Assembly: GCA_944381085.1 (NCBI GenBank)
Contig: CALWJX010000006.1
Span: forward strand, 28,486 to 92,485
DNA: 64,000 nucleotides
Direction: 5' to 3'
From: an uncultured Clostridia bacterium
GTDB taxonomy: Bacteria; Bacillota; Clostridia; Oscillospirales; CAG-272
The notes under the pieces are model-generated. The model was not told the origin of the DNA. It worked only from the letters and a program-made list of their open reading frames with translations, and ran no database searches. Shown here piece by piece: positions 50,322 to 59,842 of the stretch (positions within the stretch are counted from its first letter, which is position 1; each line of letters starts with the position of its first letter). The position numbers and the translations under genes are program-made.

Positions 50322-51209
50322 GTGTTAAAGAGAAACATTTTAATTTTTAGTATTTGCGCAGTTTTTATTTTCATGATGTTTACGTCTTGCAAAAATGCTG
50401 ACGGCGATATTGTCAACGGCGATAATGAAGGCGGTGCCGCGACAGAAAGCGGCACCGCTGTCGACACGGGCGACATCAATGAGGATACCGGCGGAGATGA
50501 CGGGAAAAATCAGAACGGTGACGGCAGCGAGGATTATGTCAGATTCAAATTTAAACCCGTTGAGGGCGGATATGAAATATCCTCTTATTACGGTACGGCG
50601 AGCGAGCTTGAAATACCGGGGGAGTATGAAGGACAACCCGTTGTAAGCATTGGGGACAGCGCGTTTTCCGGCTGCGAAGAACTTGTAAGCGTGACCATAC
50701 CCGAAAGTGTGAAGAGTATAGGGATGTCGGCTTTCAGAGACTGTTACGGTCTTAAAAGCTTGTCATTGCCCGACGGGATCATGTATGTAGGCTCATATGC
50801 GTTTGACGACTGCAACAGGCTGCAGTACAATGAGTATGAAGACGCGTACTACCTCGGAAACGAAAAAAACCCGTATGTTGTACTTGTGGAGACGAAATAT
50901 ATCAGCAAAATAGCTTACAATATACATCCGGAAACTACTCGCGTGATCTGTGACAGCGCGTTTGCCGTCTGCGAGACGCTTAATAACGTCACGATACCGG
51001 AAAGCGTAAAATATATATACGGATATGCGTTTTCCGAGTGCAGCCTGCTTACGGATGTTGTTTTCGAAAATCCTTCCGGATGGCGGTATTCATCCAAAGA
51101 GGAGTTCGAGAAGGGAACGGAAATATCGTCTCAGGACCTTTCCGACCCGTCGGTCGCGGCGGAGTATCTGACAGATAACTATGTTGATTTTTATTGGAAG
51201 CTGGGATGA
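50322..51209 (+). CDS. BspA-type leucine-rich-repeat lipoprotein 1
   Basis: 295 residues: a lipoprotein signal with lipobox MFTSC (Cys23), an acidic Gly/Asp-rich linker (25-65), then LRR_5-type repeats (VSIGDSAFSGCEELVSVTIPESVKSIG, IMYVGSYAFDDCNRL) and the C-terminus SSQDLSDPSVAAEYL-x3-YVDFYWKLG. BspA-like LRR proteins are surface exposed and often mediate adhesion; here the target is unknown. It starts at GTG behind a perfect GGAGGTGAT. Its tail is nearly identical at DNA level to that of the next gene. Confidence 0.9.
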   Translation: MLKRNILIFSICAVFIFMMFTSCKNADGDIVNGDNEGGAATESGTAVDTGDINEDTGGDDGKNQNGDGSEDYVRFKFKPVEGGYEISSYYGTASELEIPGEYEGQPVVSIGDSAFSGCEELVSVTIPESVKSIGMSAFRDCYGLKSLSLPDGIMYVGSYAFDDCNRLQYNEYEDAYYLGNEKNPYVVLVETKYISKIAYNIHPETTRVICDSAFAVCETLNNVTIPESVKYIYGYAFSECSLLTDVVFENPSGWRYSSKEEFEKGTEISSQDLSDPSVAAEYLTDNYVDFYWKLG

Positions 51210-51297
51210 TCAATGTTCCTGAACGGAAAGATGAAAATATATTTACAATGGGACAGGAGTCTATTGTTGATAAAAAGTGATTAGTATTGTTTCACCC

Positions 51298-51333
51298 AAA
51301 AACCAAGGTCATTTCGTTTTGACCTTGGTTTTT
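51298..51333 (+). terminator. Terminator of LRR lipoprotein gene 1
   Basis: AAAAACCAAGGTCA pairs with TGACCTTGGTTTTT around a loop of about eight bases. Confidence 0.92.
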
Positions 51334-51367
51334 CGTTATCTTTTTGTAAAAAATAAATTTTTATGGG

Positions 51368-51396
51368 TTGACATTCAGAGATAAATATGTTATCAT
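51368..51396 (+). promoter_or_regulatory. Promoter of LRR lipoprotein gene 2
   Basis: TTGACA (51368-51373), 17 bases, TATCAT (51391-51396), followed by TTACTAAAA as in gene 1 (TTGCTAAAA), so the promoter was duplicated with the gene. Confidence 0.8.
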
Positions 51397-51429
51397 TTAC
51401 TAAAAACATAATAATATCGGAGGCGTCTT

Positions 51430-52893
51430 ATGTCAAAAAAGAAACTTTTGGTTTACGGTCTTTGCATATTGTTGATTTTGGCATTGTTATCTTCCTGCCG
51501 TGATAACAATGAATTTATTGACGCTGAAAGCAGTGCCGAGCAGACAAGTGATAATGATGAGTCTGACAGTGAAATAGACATAATTGAAGAAAGCGTTAAC
51601 TATGAGGATTTTGTATTTACACATATTGACGGCGGTTATGAAATTTCTTTATATTTAGGAGATTCTGCAATTTTGAAAACTCCGGATGAATATGAAGGAG
51701 AACAGGTTATTAAAATAGGAAGCAGCGCGTTTTCCGAATGCACAAGTCTTGAAAGGTTGGTAATTTCCGGAGGGGTGACGTATATAGATTACTATGCGTT
51801 TGCAAATTGCACAAATCTGACAAGCGTACAGATACCGTTCGGGGTAAAAATCATAGACGACGGCGCGTTTTACAATTGTTACGCTCTTAAGAGCGTGGAG
51901 ATACCGGATGGTGTGACAGTTATAGGCGGGCTTGTTTTTGAAAACTGCAGCAGTTTGGCAAGTATAGAGATACCGGACAGCGTGATAAACATAGGCTACG
52001 GAGCGTTTGACGGGTGCGATGAGTTAAAATACAATGAATTCGATAATGCGTATTATCTCGGCAACGATGAAAACCGATATGCCGCTCTTATAAAAGCCGA
52101 TAAGAACATAAAGTCGTGCGAGATACATTCCGGTACGGCTGTTATTGCCAAAATGGCATTTATGGACTGCGAAGGACTTGCGAACGTAAAATTGCCGGAC
52201 AGTTTAAAAAGCATAGATTACGGCGCGTTTTCAAATTGCGCCTCGCTGAACGGTATTGAGTTGCCCGACGGATTATTGTACCTTGGGGATATGGCGTTTA
52301 AAGACTGCGTCAATATGACGGAAGTGGTAATACCGGACGGAGTAACAAGAATAGGAGACGGTACTTTTTTGGGGTGCCGCGGGCTTACATATGTGGAATT
52401 GCCCGAAGGTCTGACGAGTTTGGGCTATGGCGCATTTTCCGATTGTAAGAGTCTGACAAGCGTGGATATTCCGGACGGTGTCATTAATATAGGAAGCGAA
52501 GCATTTTCCGGATGTTCCGGACTGACAGAAATTGATATACCAGATGGAGTAACTGATTTAAATTATGAAGTTTTTGCTGATTGCATCGGACTTATCGGTG
52601 TGGAAATACCGGACGGTGTGACAGAAATAGCGGACAGCGCGTTTTTCAATTGCAGCGGTCTTAAAAGCGCAAATATACCGGAAAGTGTGATTAGCATAGG
52701 AAACAATGCGTTTTTAGCGTGTGTGGAATTGACAAACGTCAATTTTGCCAATCCGACGGGCTGGAATCTGTCGGAGTATAAAAATTCAGCGTCAGGAAAA
52801 GAAGAAATATCGTCTCAGGACCTTTCCGACCCGTCGGTCGCGGCGGAGTATCTCAGAAGTAAATACGCGGACTTTTACTGGGAACGCGAATAA
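51430..52893 (+). CDS. BspA-type leucine-rich-repeat lipoprotein 2
   Basis: 487 residues, a longer paralogue of the preceding gene: lipobox LLSSC (Cys23), acidic linker (25-65), then about 14 LRR_5 repeats of 23 residues with the form xLTSVDIPDGVINIGSEAFSGC. The C-terminal part is the same SSQDLSDPSVAAEYL segment. The upstream EYEGEQVIKIGSSAF region also parallels gene 1 (EYEGQPVVSIGDSAF). Predicted to be an extracellular lipid-anchored solenoid. AGGCG precedes the start ATG. Differences in repeat number suggest expansion or contraction by recombination. Confidence 0.92.
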   Translation: MSKKKLLVYGLCILLILALLSSCRDNNEFIDAESSAEQTSDNDESDSEIDIIEESVNYEDFVFTHIDGGYEISLYLGDSAILKTPDEYEGEQVIKIGSSAFSECTSLERLVISGGVTYIDYYAFANCTNLTSVQIPFGVKIIDDGAFYNCYALKSVEIPDGVTVIGGLVFENCSSLASIEIPDSVINIGYGAFDGCDELKYNEFDNAYYLGNDENRYAALIKADKNIKSCEIHSGTAVIAKMAFMDCEGLANVKLPDSLKSIDYGAFSNCASLNGIELPDGLLYLGDMAFKDCVNMTEVVIPDGVTRIGDGTFLGCRGLTYVELPEGLTSLGYGAFSDCKSLTSVDIPDGVINIGSEAFSGCSGLTEIDIPDGVTDLNYEVFADCIGLIGVEIPDGVTEIADSAFFNCSGLKSANIPESVISIGNNAFLACVELTNVNFANPTGWNLSEYKNSASGKEEISSQDLSDPSVAAEYLRSKYADFYWERE

Positions 52894-52909
52894 AAGTATA
52901 GTTCAATGA

Positions 52910-52947
52910 AAAGAACCTGATATCCGTTGCGATAACAGGTTCTTTTT
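52910..52947 (+). terminator. Terminator after the LRR pair
   Basis: AAAGAACCTG pairs with CAGGTTCTTT, followed by T's. It also lies downstream of the convergent GH99-like gene. Confidence 0.9.
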
Positions 52948-52978
52948 TGTTTAATCTTTAATTTTTCCGGAAAAATTC

Positions 52979-55306
52979 TCAGGATTCCGTCTGGGTTACT
53001 TTTCCTTTGAATTTTTTTATCTGTTCTCGCATTAAGTCATAATAGAATGTACCGTGGATCTGCGAAGGCTCAAGGTCTTTTGAAATTTCGGGACTTGGCT
53101 GCTCTCCGGTAGTCCATTCGTTCCATGAGACAAGCAGCACTATTTTCGCGCCGAGATTTATAGCTCTTTGAAATTGTTTTTTCAGAGTCGCGCCGTTTTC
53201 TCTGCCTGCCGCGGGTATGTATCCTTCATCGCCTTCCTCTCCCTGAGGTCTGGTTGCCGCGGTACAGGTGACGGCTTCAACAGTGCCGTTGTATACGGTA
53301 TAGGTCTGGGCACCTCTTTCTTCCCAGCTCCAATATCTTTGAGAAAGCAGAGTTCTGGGGTTGAAAAGTGAATCCTGTTGACCTACATATCCTGTGATCC
53401 ACCTCACGGTAAAGCGTTCGTCGTCCGGCCAGATGCTTGACGGATTGGCGGTATACTGCGTCGGGGTAGCGCCGTAGCATATCAGTAAAGGCTTACCCTC
53501 ATAGTAAAAGTACATGTCGGGATATTTTTCCACGTAATCACGGTATATCTGATCTGCTTTCCTTTGATGTTCACCGCTTGTGACGCTTGCTACGCCGTTA
53601 TGACCCGGCCCCGCGAATATACATATCTTAGGAGCATTGGGAATTTCCGACCAGATTTCAAACAGAAGGTCGGTGGCTTCTTCTATCATACGGAAATCCG
53701 GGCGACTGTCCCTCATTGTTTCGGGATCGTATCCGGTGTTGTTGGACCAGTCGATAAATACGAAGTCAACATCCGCTTCGGCAAGCATAACTCCGTGACG
53801 GTATATGATGTCTCTGTTGTCCGAGGTGTATTTGCCGAGCAGCGGCAGATCCCACGTCGCGTTGCCCCAATCGCGCGTGTTTGTGTGCCAGGTTGAGTAG
53901 GCTATTCCCACAAGCCTTTCACTCGGGTCTGATTTTTTATAAAGTCCCACTCCGGTGTTGTCGCATTCGACGTCATCGTAATTATAAACGACGTCTTTGT
54001 AAAGCTGAAATCTTTCTTCAAGCATGGCGGTTTTCTCCTGTGTAAGATTTTTTGTGTCATTTACAATATAATATATTTTGCTTTCACTGTCATATTTCCC
54101 GGCGTATCCGAGCATTGACGCAAACTTTTCCGCGTCAATAAGCAATGAATCTTTGCGGGGGTATATGGTAGTAAAATTATATTGCTCGTCGTTTACCGAT
54201 ACTTTGGTTTCCTTGGATGTGAATTTCAGAGTCACGGAATCTTTTTTCAGAGTCACGGTGTCGTTTTCTTTAGTATACTCAAATCCGAACATGTCGGCGA
54301 GCATTTCACTGTCCGCAAGTAAAACACCGTCTGAAATCAGAACTCCTCCGTCGGAGGTGAAAGAAGCTTTTTCCTCAAAGGCGTATTCAAGACCGTCCAT
54401 AAAGGCAAAGACGTTTTCTTTGGGGGTATAGCTTTTTTTGTCTTCAATATTGAGAGATATGTATTCTGTTGTAGAGTTGGCATAATGTGACATCGTTCTG
54501 AAATAGCCGTATGAGTTTTCACCGTGAGCGATATAGTCAAGCGGGCAGGTCGCAAGCTCTTTTCCGTCGTCCGAATACAGATATACCTTATCTTGGATTT
54601 TTACCGTCGCGATAAGTTTTTCGTTGGCGTAAATTTCGATTTTATCGCTCTCCGCGCTTTCCGCGGCTTTAAAGACAATGCCGTCTTTCGCGCTGAAGGG
54701 CAGGGAATCCGTTAATGTTACCTGAAATCCGTCTTTTACATAAGCGGATACGGTATTGTCGCGGAATGCGAACCATATGCCTCCGTCGATGAACAAATTA
54801 TCTGCGGCTGCACATCTGATGCCCGCGAAGAAAGCATTCAAATTTCCGTCTTTTTCGTTTTCGCTTACCGTGAACTTTGCTTCAACTGTATAATCGGGAG
54901 AAGTTATTTCGGTTGAAAATCCCACCGACTTCCAATCGGAATTGTCGGTTGACAATCCATATTCTCCGGACGTATAATCGCTTTGCTGAACAAACGTAAG
55001 ATCTCCGTCGGTCTTAAGACTTGATACGGAAGCGTTCCTGAAATCGTATACAGAATTTATGCTGTTGTCCTCGCCTTCAAGAAGGGAAGAAAGGTCGGGG
55101 AGATTTCCGTCGGGAAAGGTAACGATATCTATAACCTCATTTGTCTGACTTTCGTTTTCATTTTGCCCTGACGTGCTTTCGTCCGAGGCAATACCTGTTT
55201 GAATTTCATCCGTGTTATTGTGTGATATACAGGAGCTTAAAGTGCCGGCAAGCATTGACAAAAGCAGCAAAAAGATCACCGATAATTTGGGCACGCTTTT
55301 GATCAT
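52979..55306 (-). CDS. Large GH99/GH71-like lipoprotein with stalk domain
   Basis: About 775 residues. A lipoprotein signal ends in LSSC, a Ser/Asn/Glu linker follows, then a jelly-roll-like region (about 75-290; DYTVEAKFTVSE). A copper-amine-oxidase-N/stalk-type domain comes next (about 320-410; SDGVLLADSEMLADMFGFEYTKENDTVTL and DAEKFASMLGYAG), then an (alpha/beta)8 catalytic-like region (430-775) typical of GH99/GH71-like proteins (VGIAYSTWHTNT, DFVFIDWSNNTGYD, LVSWNEWTTGEQPSPE). Acts at the cell surface, on a glycan not identified. Of two close ATGs, 55306 has better spacing to AAAGGA; 55312 is possible. Confidence 0.85.
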   Translation of the reverse strand: MIKSVPKLSVIFLLLLSMLAGTLSSCISHNNTDEIQTGIASDESTSGQNENESQTNEVIDIVTFPDGNLPDLSSLLEGEDNSINSVYDFRNASVSSLKTDGDLTFVQQSDYTSGEYGLSTDNSDWKSVGFSTEITSPDYTVEAKFTVSENEKDGNLNAFFAGIRCAAADNLFIDGGIWFAFRDNTVSAYVKDGFQVTLTDSLPFSAKDGIVFKAAESAESDKIEIYANEKLIATVKIQDKVYLYSDDGKELATCPLDYIAHGENSYGYFRTMSHYANSTTEYISLNIEDKKSYTPKENVFAFMDGLEYAFEEKASFTSDGGVLISDGVLLADSEMLADMFGFEYTKENDTVTLKKDSVTLKFTSKETKVSVNDEQYNFTTIYPRKDSLLIDAEKFASMLGYAGKYDSESKIYYIVNDTKNLTQEKTAMLEERFQLYKDVVYNYDDVECDNTGVGLYKKSDPSERLVGIAYSTWHTNTRDWGNATWDLPLLGKYTSDNRDIIYRHGVMLAEADVDFVFIDWSNNTGYDPETMRDSRPDFRMIEEATDLLFEIWSEIPNAPKICIFAGPGHNGVASVTSGEHQRKADQIYRDYVEKYPDMYFYYEGKPLLICYGATPTQYTANPSSIWPDDERFTVRWITGYVGQQDSLFNPRTLLSQRYWSWEERGAQTYTVYNGTVEAVTCTAATRPQGEEGDEGYIPAAGRENGATLKKQFQRAINLGAKIVLLVSWNEWTTGEQPSPEISKDLEPSQIHGTFYYDLMREQIKKFKGKVTQTES

Positions 55307-55345
55307 AATCATATATCCTTTCTTGATTTCAGAATTGTTTCCAAA

Positions 55346-55374
55346 ATTATATCATAAAAAAATACAAAATGCAA
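55346..55374 (-). promoter_or_regulatory. Promoter of the GH99-like lipoprotein gene
   Basis: Minus-strand TTGCAT (55369-55374), 17 bases, TATAAT (55346-55351). Confidence 0.72.
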
Positions 55375-55409
55375 TATGTAAAAATAATTTTTCTCGGGGT
55401 CAAAAAAAA

Positions 55410-55440
55410 GGTATACCGAAGCTGAATACTTCGATATACC
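55410..55440 (-). terminator. Terminator of the marR-ABC operon
   Basis: GGTATACCGAAG pairs with CTTCGATATACC with one mismatch; on the minus strand a run of eight T follows. Confidence 0.92.
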
Positions 55441-55496
55441 GATTTATTAAGATAATGCACCTGCGGTATGAAATTTACCCGGAGACTTGTAAGTTT

Positions 55497-57503
55497 TCAG
55501 TCAAGCTCTTTTTTGCCCGTATACAGTTCATAGTAACGTCCTTTTTGCTCGAGAAGCTGTTCGTGCGTTCCGCGTTCTATAATTTCACCGGCTTCGAGCA
55601 CCATAATCGCGTTTGCGTTGCGGACGGTTGAAAGTCTGTGAGCTATCACAAAAGTGGTTCTGTTCTGCATAAGTCTGTCCATGCCGTGCTCAATATGTCT
55701 TTCGGTTCTTGTGTCTACCGAGCTTGTGGCTTCGTCAAGCACAAGAATAGGAGCTTTGGAAAGCGCTGCGCGCGCGATGTTCAACAGCTGTCTTTGACCC
55801 TGAGAAAGGTTTGCGCCGTCGCCTTCAAGCATGGTCTTATACCCGTCGGACAGTCGCATAATAAAGCTGTGAGCGCTTGCGGTCTTGGCAGCGGCGATTA
55901 CTTCCTCGTCTGTAGCGTCAAGTCTGCCGTAACGTATATTTTCCATTACCGTTCCGGTAAACAGGTGGGTGTCCTGAAGTACCATGGCGATATTTTTGCG
56001 CAGATATTCGCGATTGTAATTTTTGATATCAACGCCGTCTATGGTTATGGAGCCCGATTCAATATCATAAAATCTGTTCAGCAGGTTTGTAATTGTGGTC
56101 TTGCCGGCACCGGTTGAACCTACGAAAGCTATCTTCTGACCGGGATGGGCGTAAAGCGAGATGTTTTTGAGAATTGTCTTGTCGGGATTATAGCCGAATG
56201 TCACATTTTCGAATACGACCTCTCCTTTGATCTTTTCAGGAGCTATGGAGTCCGGTTTGTCTTCGGTCTCAGGGCTTTCATTCATTACGTTGAAAACTCT
56301 TTCGGCGCCCGCCAGAGCGGAGAATATAGTAGACATCTGCTGTGAAACATTGTTTATAGGCATACTGAACTGACGTGAGTATCCCGCGAAAACGGTCAGG
56401 GCTCCGGGGTCAAGATTTCCGGTGCACATAAGTATGCCGCCCACTCCTATAGTCACGCCGTAGCTTATCTGGCTCGTGTTTCCTACGACCGGACCCATTA
56501 TGCCACCGTAAAACTGAGCGTAAAACTGTTTGTCGCGGAGGTCGTCGTTAAGGGTGTCGAATTCTTCTATACACTCGTCCTCATGGTTAAATACTTTTAT
56601 AACCTTCTGACCGGCAACCGTTTCCTCAATATACCCGTTTACGGCTCCGAGCGCTGCCTGCTGACCGCTGTAATATTTCATGGAAGCTTTCGCAATCAGA
56701 GAACTTAGCATAATAAATACCGGGATGAAGACTACGGTCACGAGCGTAAGCTGCCAGCTTGTCGTTATCATGAACACAAATGTTCCTATTATCTGTATGA
56801 CGCCGGACACTATAGAGGTAAGAGAATTGTTCATCATGACGTCTATGTTGTCCACGTCGTTTGTAAATCTTGACATTAGCTCACCTGTCGGGTGAGTGTC
56901 AAAATATCTGATAGGAAGCTTTTGTAACTTGGAAAAAAGATCGTTTCTGATTTTTTCAACCGTATTCTGAGATGCGGAAAGCATTATTTTGGCCTGCAGA
57001 TATGTCGTGATTACACCGACAAGGTAAATGCAGGCAAGCAGCACGAGCGCTGCCGCTATATATGCGAGCACATCGGCGCCGGTTCCGTTTCCGGCGATTT
57101 TTTCAAAAAGCGGGGAAGCGATTTCCCTGAAATTTTCGATTGCGTTGTCAAGAAAGTCGTATATAACTCCGGAACCGGAATCATAGCTTACATCAAGCGG
57201 AGAATAATTTTCCGCGAGTTTGTTAATGACAGGTCTTGTGACATATCCTCCGATAAGAGAAGTCGCGGTGCTTATAAGCATACATAAAAATACTACCAAA
57301 AGCAGAAATTTGTATTTTCCTATGTATCTGAAAAGTCCTTTTGTCGTGGCTTTGATATCCTTGGGCTTTGAACCGTGACTGCCCCTGCCGCCGTGACCTC
57401 TTCCTCCGGGCCCCCCTCTGCCGGGACCTCCCATGCGCATACCCTGATTTGAGGAGGCGGAGCTGTTATATTGCTTCTGAAGCTGTTCAAGCGATCTTGC
57501 CAT
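55497..57503 (-). CDS. ABC exporter half-transporter (permease-ATPase), subunit 2
   Basis: 668 residues: a Gly/Arg-rich N-terminal tail (RGGPGGRGHGGRG, about 20-45) common in this clostridial subfamily, six membrane helices, and an ATPase domain with Walker A FVGSTGAGKTTITNLL, signature LSQGQRQLLNIARAAL, Walker B PILVLDEATSS and H-loop FVIAHRLSTV. All catalytic elements are intact. Starts two bases after the stop of the partner gene, so the two should form a heterodimer of the LmrCD/BmrCD class, which exports drugs or peptides. No GGAGG lies at ideal spacing; AGGAGG is about 10 bases upstream. Confidence 0.94.
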   Translation of the reverse strand: MARSLEQLQKQYNSSASSNQGMRMGGPGRGGPGGRGHGGRGSHGSKPKDIKATTKGLFRYIGKYKFLLLVVFLCMLISTATSLIGGYVTRPVINKLAENYSPLDVSYDSGSGVIYDFLDNAIENFREIASPLFEKIAGNGTGADVLAYIAAALVLLACIYLVGVITTYLQAKIMLSASQNTVEKIRNDLFSKLQKLPIRYFDTHPTGELMSRFTNDVDNIDVMMNNSLTSIVSGVIQIIGTFVFMITTSWQLTLVTVVFIPVFIMLSSLIAKASMKYYSGQQAALGAVNGYIEETVAGQKVIKVFNHEDECIEEFDTLNDDLRDKQFYAQFYGGIMGPVVGNTSQISYGVTIGVGGILMCTGNLDPGALTVFAGYSRQFSMPINNVSQQMSTIFSALAGAERVFNVMNESPETEDKPDSIAPEKIKGEVVFENVTFGYNPDKTILKNISLYAHPGQKIAFVGSTGAGKTTITNLLNRFYDIESGSITIDGVDIKNYNREYLRKNIAMVLQDTHLFTGTVMENIRYGRLDATDEEVIAAAKTASAHSFIMRLSDGYKTMLEGDGANLSQGQRQLLNIARAALSKAPILVLDEATSSVDTRTERHIEHGMDRLMQNRTTFVIAHRLSTVRNANAIMVLEAGEIIERGTHEQLLEQKGRYYELYTGKKELD

Positions 57504-57505
57504 AT

Positions 57506-59248
57506 TTATGCCTCCTTTTTATCCATTTGCGAATTGTATATTTCCTGATATTCCACGTTGTTTTCGAGCAGTTGCTCATGAGTTCCGATTCCCGTGATTT
57601 TTCCGTCGTTCATTACTATTATTTCATCGGCGTCCATTACCGATGTGATTCTTTGCGCGATGATTATTTTGGTGGAGTCGGAAAGCTCATTTCTGAATGT
57701 TTTGCGAATCTGGGCTTCGGTTGCGGTATCGACTGCAGATGTGGAATCGTCGAGAATCAGTATTTTCGGGTTTTTCAGCAACGCTCTCGCTATGCAAAGT
57801 CTTTGCTTCTGTCCTCCGGAGACGTTTACGCCGCCCTGTCCGAGTTCGGTCTGATAGCCTTCGGTAAAGTTCCTGACGAATTTGTCTGCCTGAGCGTTTT
57901 CGGCGGCGGCATATATCTTTTCCTCTGAGGCGTCTTTGTCACCCCAACGGAGGTTTTCTTCTATGGTTCCGGAGAAAAGAACATTCTTTTGCAGCACCAT
58001 GCCGACGCCTTCTCTCAGATGATAAAGCGAGTATTCCTTGACATTTATGTCATCTATCAGTACCTCACCCTCGTCCGCGTCATAAAGTCTCGGTATCATT
58101 GATACCAGAGTGGTTTTGCCGCAGCCCGTAGAACCGATAATTCCCACCGTCATACCGGGGTTTATTGTAAGATTTATATTGTCAAGCACCGGGTTTTCGC
58201 TGCTTTTGTAATACCTGAACGTAACATTTCTGAATTCGATTTTGCCGTGTGTTATCTTTCTGTCCTCGTCTATATTGTCACTGTTTTTGATATCTATGTT
58301 TTCGTCGAGCACCTCGGAAATACGTCTTCCGGACGCCATGGCGCGGGATGAGAACATAAGCATCATTGTAGTCATGATAAGAGACATGAGTATCTGTGTA
58401 ACATATGTGATAAATGCCGAGAGGTCGCCGGGCTGAAATGCGTTCGCGGTTCCGAAATCGGATATTATCAGCTTGCTTCCGAACCAGATTACGGCTATTG
58501 TGGCGCCGTACATGAACAGCGTCATAACAGGCTGCATAAATATCATAACATTCATGGCAGCCATGCCGGATTTTTTAAGGTCTCGGTTTGCTTTCCCGAA
58601 TTTTTCGTCCTCAAAGTCTTCTCTGACAAAGGATTTGACGACACGCGCGTTCGTAAGATTTTCCTGAACGGTCGAGTTCACGGTGTCTATTTTTTTCTGC
58701 ATTATGCCGAAGCGGGGAAAACCTGTCCTGATGATAAGCAGAATAACGACAAGCATCACAGGTATGACGACGGCGAAGACCACGGACAGGGAAGGGCTCA
58801 TCATTACCGCCATTATTATGGCGCCGATAAGCATTCCGGGAGCGCGCAGCATCATTCGCAGCATTATATTGATAAAGTTCTGAAGCTGAGTTACGTCGTT
58901 TGTAAGACGTGTTACGAGCGAGCCGGATGAAAATTTATCAATATTCGAAAAGCTGAACTCCTGAACTTTTTTGTATACGTCGTTTCTGAGATCCGCCGCA
59001 AAGTTTACAGAAGCCTTTGAGCCGAAGTACGCGCCTCCAACGCCTCCTGCCATCATAAGCACCGCGGTGAGGATCATAAGCGCCATTATACCTATGCTGT
59101 ATGAAGTCGACTCGGTAGTCGCGTTGTTGATGACCTTTGAAAGAAAAAAAGGCATGAGAACCTCGCCGACAACTTCGACAATCATGCAGATAGGACCCAA
59201 TATGAAATAGAGGGTGTACGGTTTAACATATTTTAACCATTTCTTCAA
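57506..59248 (-). CDS. ABC exporter half-transporter (permease-ATPase), subunit 1
   Basis: 580 residues with six membrane helices and an ATPase domain: Walker A IGSTGCGKTTLVSMI, Q-loop VLQKNVLF, signature NVSGGQKQRLCIARALL, Walker B PKILILDDSTSAVDT and then an IIAQRITSV H-loop position. Walker B ends in Asp (LDDSTS) in place of the catalytic Glu, and the switch His is replaced by Gln (AQR), so this subunit carries the degenerate ATP site, as in asymmetric heterodimeric exporters. Its start overlaps the MarR regulator by four bases. Confidence 0.94.
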   Translation of the reverse strand: MKKWLKYVKPYTLYFILGPICMIVEVVGEVLMPFFLSKVINNATTESTSYSIGIMALMILTAVLMMAGGVGGAYFGSKASVNFAADLRNDVYKKVQEFSFSNIDKFSSGSLVTRLTNDVTQLQNFINIMLRMMLRAPGMLIGAIIMAVMMSPSLSVVFAVVIPVMLVVILLIIRTGFPRFGIMQKKIDTVNSTVQENLTNARVVKSFVREDFEDEKFGKANRDLKKSGMAAMNVMIFMQPVMTLFMYGATIAVIWFGSKLIISDFGTANAFQPGDLSAFITYVTQILMSLIMTTMMLMFSSRAMASGRRISEVLDENIDIKNSDNIDEDRKITHGKIEFRNVTFRYYKSSENPVLDNINLTINPGMTVGIIGSTGCGKTTLVSMIPRLYDADEGEVLIDDINVKEYSLYHLREGVGMVLQKNVLFSGTIEENLRWGDKDASEEKIYAAAENAQADKFVRNFTEGYQTELGQGGVNVSGGQKQRLCIARALLKNPKILILDDSTSAVDTATEAQIRKTFRNELSDSTKIIIAQRITSVMDADEIIVMNDGKITGIGTHEQLLENNVEYQEIYNSQMDKKEA

Positions 59249-59781
59249 GACAAATCATCCTTTCCTGTCTGGCGTGAATTTTTGTCAACATTTTCGCCTG
59301 TTATGTCGGATTGATAGCTGTCGATAATCTGAAGATTTTCTTTGGCCTTTTCAAGCAGTTCAATAAGGTCTCTGATTTCATAATTGTTGAAATTATCAAA
59401 CATATGAATATCAATGTATTTGAAATATTCAGAGGTTGCCTCGGCTTCGCGTTTGCCTTTTTCTGTAATCGTTATCTCGTTGAAGCGGCTGTCGTATCTG
59501 TCCGCGTTTTTGCTTTTAATGATATAGCCGTCTTTTTCGAGCTTTTTCAGAGTTACCGCAACGGCGGCGGAGCTGATGTCAAAATGTTCCGCTATCTCCC
59601 GCTGTGACGGTGTGTTTTTACAGCTGGACAAATGCATCAGCATTCTGTGCTGAGATGGATGGATTCCGAGACTTGCGGTTCTGCGGTTTGCAATTTTTTT
59701 GTGCATTCTGTTTGTAAGCATAAACAAACGCATTGCGTTTTGGCAAAGTTGCTCTCTTTCTGTCCGTTCATTATCCGTCAT
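59245..59781 (-). CDS. MarR-family transcriptional regulator of the ABC exporter
   Basis: 178 residues: helical dimer region, winged helix (SQREIAEHFDISSAAVAVTLKKLEKDGYIIKSKNADRYDSR) and C-terminal helices, with a hydrophilic tail of about 25 residues. It heads the operon marR-ABC-ABC, a frequent arrangement in which the regulator represses its own exporter. An imperfect 31-base palindrome built on GTTAAC lies just after the -10. AAAGGATACACC precedes the ATG. Confidence 0.93.
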   Translation of the reverse strand: MTDNERTEREQLCQNAMRLFMLTNRMHKKIANRRTASLGIHPSQHRMLMHLSSCKNTPSQREIAEHFDISSAAVAVTLKKLEKDGYIIKSKNADRYDSRFNEITITEKGKREAEATSEYFKYIDIHMFDNFNNYEIRDLIELLEKAKENLQIIDSYQSDITGENVDKNSRQTGKDDLS

Positions 59782-59842
59782 AATGGTGTATCCTTTCTAT
59801 AAATCTGACTATTTTAACACATTAACTGTAGGGAAATAAAAC

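Noticed and set aside
55497..57503. Gly/Arg-rich tail of the ABC subunit as a novel RNA-binding segment
   Set aside because: Similar GGPGGRG tails are common at the N-terminus of clostridial heterodimeric ABC exporters, so it is not unusual.
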